This document shows positions 46,391 through 53,190 of a stretch of DNA of 64,000 nt, piece by piece. The translations under genes were made by a program, and so were the position numbers. Each line of letters starts with the position of its first letter. Within the stretch, counting starts at the first letter, position 1. Origin of the DNA: Lichenicoccus sp964247695 (GTDB lineage Bacteria > Pseudomonadota > Alphaproteobacteria > Acetobacterales > Acetobacteraceae); assembly GCA_964247695.1 (NCBI GenBank), contig CAXTVI010000017.1, forward strand, positions 24,247 to 88,246. The letters run 5' to 3'. Below the pieces are notes generated by a model, which searched no databases, was not told the DNA's origin, and worked only from the letters and a program-made list of their open reading frames with translations.

Positions 46391-47047
46391 ATGCGCATGG
46401 CCCTCGGAAGTCTTATCCTCGATGACGACGCAAACGGGGCTTTCACCGGCGACTGCCTGCGGCGCGACGTCTGGCTCATCGAGCGCGGCTGCCACCCTCC
46501 GCCCGGTCATGATCCGTACGTCATGCTGGACCGCCCCGACGGTCTCGAGGCGACCGCCGGAGTCGCGGTCTCGCTCAGGACTAAGAGCGTGCTGCGGGTC
46601 AATCTCGCACTTGTTCTCGGCGTCTGGCTGACAAAGCAGGATTGTCCGGTGGTGCCGCTTGGCGTTTCTGCCTTGCACGAGGTCGTTGTGAACGCGGCGA
46701 TCCACGGGAACCTCGGTATCGCGTCCGGCTCGCTGGCAGATTGGTCCAGCCTGGAGGCACGCGACCGTCTGGTTGCCGCCACGATGCAGGATGCCTCTCT
46801 CTCCGCACGCGCCGTGACGGTCGCAGTATGCTGGAGCGCTGCCGGAGGGGTGGTCGCGGCCGTCGCCGACGAGGGCGCGGGATATGTCATGGCGGAGGCA
46901 GCGCGTGTCGGGCCGCAAGATCGCCGACGGGCGGCGGGACGGGGCCTCGTGCTGGCACGCGCCGGAGCCATGGTAGAGCTTCGGGATGGAGGACGCTGCA
47001 CGCGACTCCTGTTTTCTGGTCACGCTGCCGCGGGACCGGCGCGATGA
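46391..47047 (+). CDS. RsbW-like serine kinase / anti-sigma-type ATPase
   Basis: 218-residue protein with a Bergerat-fold HATPase: N box ALHEVVVNAAIHGNLG, G1 VAAVADEGAGY and G2 GRGLVLARAGAMVEL. Such proteins bind and phosphorylate STAS partners in partner-switching systems. The N-terminal 75 residues are not typical of RsbW. GAGG precedes the ATG at 46391. It overlaps the SpoIIE gene by 4 nt (ATGA), an arrangement that supports joint function. Confidence 0.85.
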   Translation: MRMALGSLILDDDANGAFTGDCLRRDVWLIERGCHPPPGHDPYVMLDRPDGLEATAGVAVSLRTKSVLRVNLALVLGVWLTKQDCPVVPLGVSALHEVVVNAAIHGNLGIASGSLADWSSLEARDRLVAATMQDASLSARAVTVAVCWSAAGGVVAAVADEGAGYVMAEAARVGPQDRRRAAGRGLVLARAGAMVELRDGGRCTRLLFSGHAAAGPAR

Positions 47048-48273
47048 ACGTCGATCCGGTCATGGCTCCCATCATCGTGCTCGATCCCGATGCGCAGGAA
47101 GGGCGGCAGATCGCCGACTGGCTGCGGAGCGCCGGCCTCGGGATGATCTCCACAGTCCGGACCTGCGACGAGGCGATCTTCATGCTGGGGCGCCGGCCTG
47201 CGGAGCTTCTGATCATCGATGAACGCGTTCCCGCCGTCGCAAGACAGCGCCTGGCCGGACATTTCACCGATAGCGGGCATGAAGCGGCACCGACCGTCGT
47301 CTGGCTCTGCATGCCGGGCTCCGCTGCGGCGGCGGGACGGGATGAACGAAACGAGCAGGTCCTTTCCGCATCGGCGCCGCTCGAGCGGCAGTCTGCTGCC
47401 GCCATCATCCTCAGGCCGCTGGACGGCATAGATGTCGTCGTGCAGGTCGGCAACGCCATGCAGCGTCCGGATCTGCCGGGCCGCATGGATCGGGACCGCG
47501 ACCAGGCCGCTGAGCATTTGGCAGCCGCACGCCGGATGCAGCGCGGGCTGTTGCCGAGCGCGCAGCAGCAATTCGCGCTGCAGGCGGAATGCGGGGTCGG
47601 GCTGGCCGACTACTGCAAGACCGGTGAGGCCGTCGGGGGGGATTTCTGGGGCGCGTGGCCGACCGGACGCGGGCGTCTCGCGATCGCTCTCGCGGACTTC
47701 GCCGGACATGGGCTCAGCGCCGCGCTCAATACCTTCAGGCTGCATGCAATTCTGTCCGAACGGACGCTGCCGCGTGACCATCCGGTGCGGATGACGACCC
47801 TTCTCAACGAGCGGCTGCACGGCCTGCTGCCGGTCGGCCACTTCGCCACGATGATCTACGCGCAGGTCGATCCGGTCCGGCATCGTCTGGCCTGGTGCAG
47901 CTCCGGCGGGCCGCCGCCATTGTTCGTCAACGCCTCCGGCCACCGGACGCTTGAGGGCAGGGGGTTGCCGCTCGGCGTAAAGGCAAACACGCGATATGAA
48001 AGCCATCACACGACACTCGACGGCGCCGGCATCCTCTGCCTGTTCAGCGACGGCCTATACGAGAGCGGAGGCGGGTCGCAGGACGTTCCGGTCGAAGCAA
48101 TCGGTTCGGCCCTCACCGAGGCGGCCGGCTACGCGGCGGTCGGCCGGCTGGACGAGGCCGCGCGGGTCGCCGCTCACCAACTGGGCCTGCTGCGTAGCCG
48201 GTATCCCTGCCGCAGCCATTCCGATGACGTTATGGCAGTGGCCCTGGCGCTCGGCCCACTGCCGTCCGGTTAA
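47044..48273 (+). CDS. PP2C-type SpoIIE phosphatase with N-terminal receiver-like domain
   Basis: 409 residues. Residues 1-120 resemble a receiver (PIIVLDPDAQEGRQIADWL, LLIIDERVPAVARQ) but the acidic pair is LDPD and the switch Lys is not obvious, so phosphorylation is uncertain. Residues about 160-405 are a SpoIIE/PP2C phosphatase: GEAVGGDFWGAW, IALADFAGHGLSAALNTFR, CLFSDGLYESGG and HSDDVMAVALAL, with metal-binding Asp residues intact. It would dephosphorylate a STAS partner. It is coupled to the RsbW-like gene upstream. Confidence 0.88.
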   Translation: MNVDPVMAPIIVLDPDAQEGRQIADWLRSAGLGMISTVRTCDEAIFMLGRRPAELLIIDERVPAVARQRLAGHFTDSGHEAAPTVVWLCMPGSAAAAGRDERNEQVLSASAPLERQSAAAIILRPLDGIDVVVQVGNAMQRPDLPGRMDRDRDQAAEHLAAARRMQRGLLPSAQQQFALQAECGVGLADYCKTGEAVGGDFWGAWPTGRGRLAIALADFAGHGLSAALNTFRLHAILSERTLPRDHPVRMTTLLNERLHGLLPVGHFATMIYAQVDPVRHRLAWCSSGGPPPLFVNASGHRTLEGRGLPLGVKANTRYESHHTTLDGAGILCLFSDGLYESGGGSQDVPVEAIGSALTEAAGYAAVGRLDEAARVAAHQLGLLRSRYPCRSHSDDVMAVALALGPLPSG

Positions 48274-48375
48274 TCGTTTCTTGACGCTGCCCTGATAATC
48301 TCGGGCATTCAGAAAGCTGTCTCCAACGCCGGAGATCGTAGTCTCTGCCTGTCCCGGCACCGGAGGAGTGGCGCA

Positions 48376-48441
48376 ATGCAGTCGCATCGAAGAGCGCGAA
48401 CTCCCGGCGCCTGCTCCCCGATTGCCTGGATCGCGGCGTGA
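48376..48441 (+). CDS. Possible 21-residue leader peptide before the short MCP-like gene
   Basis: An ATG with a strong GGAGGAG 8 nt upstream opens 21 codons (MQSHRRARTPGACSPIAWIA plus one residue). Its TGA overlaps the GTG start of the next gene (GTGA). The next gene has no good ribosome binding site of its own, so this tiny frame may deliver ribosomes to it. The peptide sequence itself resembles nothing known. Confidence 0.4.
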   Translation: MQSHRRARTPGACSPIAWIAA

Positions 48442-49514
48442 TCCCTGCGACCCATGCCGGACCGCAGCCGGTGTCGGATGCGGCTTTCGGGATGCTGCAA
48501 CAATGGCTGGAGCTGTCGGAAGTGGAGCGTCGCACTTTCGTTGCGCTCTCGCGGGAACTGACGCGTTCCTCGGACCTGGTCGAGACCAGCACCCTCGACC
48601 TCAGCGAGCGATTCCAGGACCTGGCCGTCATCGCACAGGGCCAGGTCGGACGGGTCGACATGATCATCGGCCTGGCGAAATCGATCGAAGTCGGCGGCGA
48701 GGCGATTCCGCTGGACGACGCCATGCGCCGTGTCGAGCAGGTGCTGACCAAGGTCATCGAAGCCATCCTGTCGGTTTCCAAGAATGCGATGCGCATGGTT
48801 TATGCGCTCGAGGGGGTCGCCCGGGACGTCGAAGGCTCGGAGCAGTGCGTCGTGCAGATCGAGGCGATCAACGCGAGGACGCGCTACCTTGCCTTGAACG
48901 CGGCGATCGAGGCGAGCCATGCGGGAGGCGCCGGCGGCGCTTTCGGCGTCATTGCCCGGGAGATGAAGGAGCTCTCGCAGGAGATCGCCGAGGCGTCGCA
49001 GCAGGTCGGTCGGCGCATCTCGGCTGTCGGGGTCAGCGTGCGGGAGGGCCATGGCGTCCTGCGCGAGATCGCGACCCTGGATCTGTCGCAGCATATCATG
49101 GCGAAAGAGCAGATCGACGGCCTGACGGTCGGGATCATGGCGCAGAACACCGCTTTCACGGCGGCGCTTGCCGACGCCGCCCAGTCTTCGGGCGATCTGA
49201 CCCGCACGATCGGCCAATTGATCACCGGCATGCAGTTCCAGGACCGGACCAAGCAGCATATCGCCCAAGTCGTCGACGTGCTTGCCGTCCTGCAGGAGAA
49301 CACGCTGGCCCTGCAGAGCGCCACCAGGCAAGCCCTCCCGGGGCTGCCCCCGGACAGGGTTGTGGGTGGCGACTGGGTGGAACGCATCGTCGAGAAGCAG
49401 ACCCTCGGGTCGGTGAAGCGTCGCATGCTTACGCAGTTGCTGACGGAGCGCGACGCCGAAGCGGCGACCGGACCGGAGACGGCAGCCGACGCGGACGACA
49501 TCGAGCTGTTCTGA
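48438..49514 (+). CDS. Short cytoplasmic MCP-like signalling protein
   Basis: 358 residues, no membrane segment or sensor domain. A helical signalling region has IEAINARTRYLALNAAIEAS followed by HAGGAGGAFGVIAREMKELS, which is the MCP hairpin with altered residues at the tip (EASHAGGAGGAFG instead of EAARAGExGxGFA). It then has MQFQDRTKQHIAQVVD and a C-terminal acidic DDIELF. The last features recall CheZ-like or receptor-associated proteins (inference). The start is a GTG at 48438 overlapping the leader stop. It follows the SpoIIE gene by 164 nt and is 55 nt before the second STAS gene. Confidence 0.8.
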   Translation: MIPATHAGPQPVSDAAFGMLQQWLELSEVERRTFVALSRELTRSSDLVETSTLDLSERFQDLAVIAQGQVGRVDMIIGLAKSIEVGGEAIPLDDAMRRVEQVLTKVIEAILSVSKNAMRMVYALEGVARDVEGSEQCVVQIEAINARTRYLALNAAIEASHAGGAGGAFGVIAREMKELSQEIAEASQQVGRRISAVGVSVREGHGVLREIATLDLSQHIMAKEQIDGLTVGIMAQNTAFTAALADAAQSSGDLTRTIGQLITGMQFQDRTKQHIAQVVDVLAVLQENTLALQSATRQALPGLPPDRVVGGDWVERIVEKQTLGSVKRRMLTQLLTERDAEAATGPETAADADDIELF

Positions 49515-49569
49515 CGGCCGGGCCGGGGGCGCCGGACCCGGAGAAACGATGGAATGTGAGAGGGCGCCG

Positions 49570-49875
49570 ATGAATTTTACCCAGGAAGACACGCCGGACG
49601 GCGCCATCATGTCGCTCGACGGCTCGTTCACCTTCAACGATTTTCGCCAGTTCGGCAGCTTGCTGGAGGCTATGCGCGCCCGCCCGGCCTGCCACCATAT
49701 CCTCGATCTGAGCCGGCTCGAGTTTCTCGACTCTGCCGCCCTCGGCATGCTGCTGATCGCCGAGGACGAGGTCACCGTGTCGGGTTCGTCGCTGACGCTG
49801 CGCCGGCCGTCCGGCCCGATCGCAAGGCTGCTGGAGCTCGCGTCGATGGACAAGGTGTTCAGGATCGAGCCTTGA
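49570..49875 (+). CDS. STAS-domain anti-anti-sigma-like protein (second copy)
   Basis: 101-residue STAS protein: GAIMSLDGSFTFNDFRQFGS, HILDLSRLEFLDSAALGMLL with the Ser at LDSAAL in the place of the RsbV phosphorylation site, and SGSSLTLRRPSGPIARLLEL. GAGAGGG precedes the ATG at 49570. It differs from the STAS gene at 37565. Together with the RsbW-like kinase and the SpoIIE phosphatase it completes a partner-switch set. Confidence 0.9.
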   Translation: MNFTQEDTPDGAIMSLDGSFTFNDFRQFGSLLEAMRARPACHHILDLSRLEFLDSAALGMLLIAEDEVTVSGSSLTLRRPSGPIARLLELASMDKVFRIEP

Positions 49876-49889
49876 TTTTTTGAACACCT
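49853..49889 (+). repeat. 9-bp inverted repeat across the STAS stop codon
   Basis: AGGTGTTCA (49853-49861) and TGAACACCT (49881-49889) are a perfect inverted repeat. The 19-nt loop contains the STAS stop TGA and a run of six T. The stem is strong but the T-run lies in the loop, so it is not a standard terminator. It is the last element of the chemotaxis cluster. Confidence 0.6.
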
Positions 49890-50110
49890 AGCGGCCGCGC
49901 GGCATCCGGCGCTCCGGCCACGCACGGGCCCGCGGCCGGCCCGGACCCTGGCGGGCAAGGGCGGCCGCCTTTACGCGGCACCAGGGCGCCACCTATGATG
50001 GTTTCATGAACGAGATCGAAGCGGCCATGCCGTCGACGGGCGCCACGGCTTGGCCGGTTCGTCTGGCAACTGTTTCCGCACCGGATGCCGCCTCGCACGA
50101 CAGGGGCGCC

Positions 50111-50761
50111 ATGGATCTGGCCCAGGCCCGCAATCGCATGGTCGATACCCAGGTGCGCCCCGTGCAGGTCAGCGATCCGCGCATCATCAAGGCGATGCGG
50201 GAGATCCCCCGCGAGCGGTTCGTGCCGCCGGAACGCGCCGCCCTCGCCTATGCGGATATCGGCGTGCCGCTCCCCGGGGGGCGGGTTCTCATGGAGCCGC
50301 GCATCATCGGACGCCTGCTGCAGTCCGCGGTGCCGCTAGGCGGCGAGCGCGTCCTGGTGGTGGCGGCCGGGACCGGCTATTCGGCGGTGCTGCTGGCGAA
50401 GCTCGGCCTGTCGGTTGTAGCGCTGGAACAGGACGCGGCACTCGCCGCCGAGGGATCGGCCTTGTGCACGGCACTCGCGCCTTCGGTCCGGTTCATCACC
50501 GGCGCCCTGCTGGACGGCTTTCCGGACGCGGCACCGTACGACCTCATCCTGATCGACGGTGCGGTGCGCACCCTGCCGGATGCGCTGGCCGGGCAACTGG
50601 CGGCTGGCGGCCGGCTGGCGACGGTGCTGTGGCCGCAGGGCAAGGTCGGCAGCGGCGTACTGGCGGAACATTCGACGCATGGGCTGCGGGCGCGCCAGCA
50701 GTTCGACGCCTCGACGCCGTTGATCCCGGAACTGCTCGCGACGCCGCGCTTCAGCTTCTGA
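50111..50761 (+). CDS. pcm: Protein-L-isoaspartate O-methyltransferase
   Basis: 216-residue SAM-dependent repair methylase that acts on isoaspartyl residues. It begins MDLAQARNRMVDTQVRPVQV, matching alphaproteobacterial homologues, and has ERVLVVAAGTGYSAVLLAKL (SAM motif I) and YDLILIDGAVRTLPDALAGQ. AGGGG precedes the ATG at 50111; an in-frame upstream ATG at 50006 adds 35 residues without homology. It is 132 nt before tolC; pcm-tolC-popZ-valS is a conserved alphaproteobacterial order. Confidence 0.9.
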   Translation: MDLAQARNRMVDTQVRPVQVSDPRIIKAMREIPRERFVPPERAALAYADIGVPLPGGRVLMEPRIIGRLLQSAVPLGGERVLVVAAGTGYSAVLLAKLGLSVVALEQDAALAAEGSALCTALAPSVRFITGALLDGFPDAAPYDLILIDGAVRTLPDALAGQLAAGGRLATVLWPQGKVGSGVLAEHSTHGLRARQQFDASTPLIPELLATPRFSF

Positions 50762-50892
50762 GCCGGGTCGGTTTGCGCCGGGCCAGAGGTCCGGGCATCG
50801 CGGCGCTGGCAGCGCCGCCGGGTTTTGTGGCACAGACCGGCGGACTTGTTCGATCGCGCGGGATCCCGCGCGCAGGCTACGGGAGGGCGGGG

Positions 50893-52320
50893 ATGAGTGT
50901 TCGCACCGGGATGGGGGCAGGGCTTGCGGCGCTGCTGTGCAGCGGCACGGCGCTGGCGCAGAAATATGACGGCACCGGCGCCCCGACCTTCATTCCCCAC
51001 ACGCTGCAGGAAGCGCTGGCCGCCGCCTACCTGACCAACCCGCAGCTGCAGGCCGAACGCGCGGCCCTCCGGGCTGTCGACGAGAACGTGCCGACGGCGC
51101 TCGCCGGCTGGCGACCGACCGTCACCGGCACCGCCGAGCTCACCTACGATCAGGGTCTCACGTCCTACGGGAGCACCACCGGCCTCGGTGGTGGCACTGT
51201 TGCAAGCCCCGGCTATACCGGGGGCGTCACGATCAGCCAGCCGCTCTATGCCGGCGGTCGCACGACGTCGCAGACGCACCAGGCGGTCAATCGCGTGATG
51301 GCCGAGCGCGCCAACCTGATCGCGACCGAGCAGACGGTGTTCCTGAACGTGGTCAGCGCCTATGTCGGCGTGATCCAGAACCAGCAGAACCTGCAGATCC
51401 AGACCAACAACGAGCGTGTGCTCGAAGAGCAGCTGCGCGCCACCAACGACCGCTTCCGGGTGGGCGAGATCACGCGGACCGACGTGGCCCAGGCCGAGGC
51501 CGCCCTGGCGACGGCGCGTGCCACCCGCCAGCAGGCCGAGGGGACGCTGCAGACCGCCAATGCGACCTATGTGCAGCAGGTCGGGATGCCGCCGGCGCCC
51601 AACCTGATCCCGCCGCAGCCGCTGGCCCTGCCGGTGCGCGACGAACGGGAGGTGATGTCCGAGTCAGTCTCCAACAACCCGAACGTCATCAACGCGCTGT
51701 TCACCCAGGCCCAGGAGAAGGACGCGTTCGACGTCGCGATGTCCGCGCTGTTGCCGAAGATCACCGCCGAGGCGGCCTACAGCCACGAGCTCAACCAGGG
51801 GATCAAAGGCTACAACGTGGACATCAAGTCCGCCCTGCTGAACTTCCAGGTGCCGATCTACCAGGGCGGCGCCGAATACGCGGCGGTCCGGCAGGCCCGG
51901 CAGACCGAGCAGCAGGCTCGCCGTCAGGTGGACGTGCAGCGTCGCACGGCGTTGCAGAGCGGGGTCTCGAACTGGGAGAACCTGATCGCCTACCGCGCCT
52001 CGATCGAGAGCAACCGCACGGCGGTGCAGGCGAACATCGTGGCGTTGGACGGCGTCGAGCGGCAGGCGATCGTCGGCACCAGCACGACGCTGGAGGTGCT
52101 GCAGCAGCAGCAGACCTTGCTCTCCGCGCAGCTCGCCTTGGTGCAGAGCCTGTCCAGCATGGTGACCGCGTCGTACAGCGTGGCCTCGGCGATCGGTCGC
52201 CTGACCGCCCGTGACTTGAAGCTCGACGTGCCCATCTACGACGAGACGGCTTACTACAAGGCGGTTGCGGATCGCTTGTGGGGGCTGAACGACTACGCTG
52301 TCGGACAACCGGGACGCTGA
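50893..52320 (+). CDS. tolC: TolC-family outer membrane protein
   Basis: 475-residue outer-membrane channel of type I secretion and efflux systems. A signal peptide (residues 1-22, ending GTALA|Q) is followed by two repeated helical-barrel halves typical of TolC: LQEALAAAYLTNPQLQAERA, ISQPLYAGGRTTSQ, FRVGEITRTDVAQAEAALAT, VQALL-type helices and TSTTLEVLQQQQTLLSAQLA. It could serve the RTX-type GH16 protein at 33-35 kb, though no T1SS ABC or MFP gene is near (inference). It is 4 nt before popZ. Confidence 0.93.
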   Translation: MSVRTGMGAGLAALLCSGTALAQKYDGTGAPTFIPHTLQEALAAAYLTNPQLQAERAALRAVDENVPTALAGWRPTVTGTAELTYDQGLTSYGSTTGLGGGTVASPGYTGGVTISQPLYAGGRTTSQTHQAVNRVMAERANLIATEQTVFLNVVSAYVGVIQNQQNLQIQTNNERVLEEQLRATNDRFRVGEITRTDVAQAEAALATARATRQQAEGTLQTANATYVQQVGMPPAPNLIPPQPLALPVRDEREVMSESVSNNPNVINALFTQAQEKDAFDVAMSALLPKITAEAAYSHELNQGIKGYNVDIKSALLNFQVPIYQGGAEYAAVRQARQTEQQARRQVDVQRRTALQSGVSNWENLIAYRASIESNRTAVQANIVALDGVERQAIVGTSTTLEVLQQQQTLLSAQLALVQSLSSMVTASYSVASAIGRLTARDLKLDVPIYDETAYYKAVADRLWGLNDYAVGQPGR

Positions 52321-52324
52321 TGCA

Positions 52325-53029
52325 TTGACGATCAAACCGAGAGACACGAAGGCTCCTGCCGAGACATCCGGCGACGACGACAGCTCGATGGACACCATCC
52401 TGGCCTCGATCCGTCGCATTCTGAACGAGGACGAAGCGGCCCCGGCGGAAGCGGCGAAGGAGCGGCCGTCGGACGATGTTCTGATCCTGGAAGACTCGAT
52501 GCTGGCCCAGCCGGAGCCAACGCCGCCGGCACCCGAGCCCGCAATCGAGGCTGTCGAGAAACCGGTTTCCGTGACTCCAGAGCCGCCCCGACCGGAACCG
52601 CCCGAGCGGCGTGAGCCGGTCTTGCGGCCGGATACGCCGCTGGGCATCCCGCCAGTTCCCTCCGAGGTCGAATTGCAGCCGAACCCCTTCACGCCGCGCG
52701 TTGCGGCCACGCCTGCCGCCAGCCGCCCGGCCAGCGCGGACGACCAGGACCGTGCCGCCCTGGAGAGCCTTGTGGCGGCGCGCACGCGCGCGGCGGCGGA
52801 GCAATCATTCGAGGCGCTGCATGCCGCGCTGCGGCGCGAGGAGGAGGTTGCCGCCCCGCTGCAGGCTGACTCGCCGATGCTGCTGCGCTCGGGTGGTCCG
52901 AGCCTTGAGGATCTCGTGCGCCAGGAATTGCGCGGCCTGCTGAGCGCCTGGCTCGACCAGCATCTGCCCGGCCTGGTGGAGGCCCTGGTGCGGTCGCAGA
53001 TCGAGAAGATCGTCCGCCGCGGCAGCTGA
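52325..53029 (+). CDS. PopZ-like polar organising protein (DUF2497)
   Basis: 234 residues. N-terminus MDTILASIRRILNEDEAAP is the conserved DUF2497/PopZ helix; a Pro/Glu-rich disordered middle follows, and the C-terminal helical oligomerisation segment is SLEDLVRQELRGLLSAWLDQ followed by HLPGLVEALVRSQIEKIVRR. The TTG at 52325 is used because the conserved helix usually starts about 20 residues in; the first ATG (52388) would begin exactly at the helix. In Caulobacter PopZ anchors the chromosome at the pole. Confidence 0.87.
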   Translation: MTIKPRDTKAPAETSGDDDSSMDTILASIRRILNEDEAAPAEAAKERPSDDVLILEDSMLAQPEPTPPAPEPAIEAVEKPVSVTPEPPRPEPPERREPVLRPDTPLGIPPVPSEVELQPNPFTPRVAATPAASRPASADDQDRAALESLVAARTRAAAEQSFEALHAALRREEEVAAPLQADSPMLLRSGGPSLEDLVRQELRGLLSAWLDQHLPGLVEALVRSQIEKIVRRGS

Positions 53030-53078
53030 TCCGGACCGACGTCAAGCCTGCCGATTGTCCGCGAGGCGCCGGCGGCCC

Positions 53079-53180
53079 AGAGCATGATCCGATAGATCGC
53101 GCTCTTATTTTCGCTCGATAGGGCAGCTTCACTCGACAGTCGGCGTGGCGCAGCGATTCCCATCGATCGGATGCTGCTCT
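53079..53180. repeat. Inverted-repeat element immediately before valS
   Basis: Left arm AGAGCATGATCCGAT (53079-53093) and right arm ATCGGATGCTGCTCT (53166-53180) pair at 13 of 15 positions. The 72-nt inner part has no coding potential. The right end lies 10 nt before the valS ATG. The left arm shares 11 bases with the motif before cheB, and the right boundary GCTCTAGGT recurs before tatC. It looks like a small dispersed repeat or structured leader. Confidence 0.6.
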
Positions 53181-53190
53181 AGGTTCTGGC

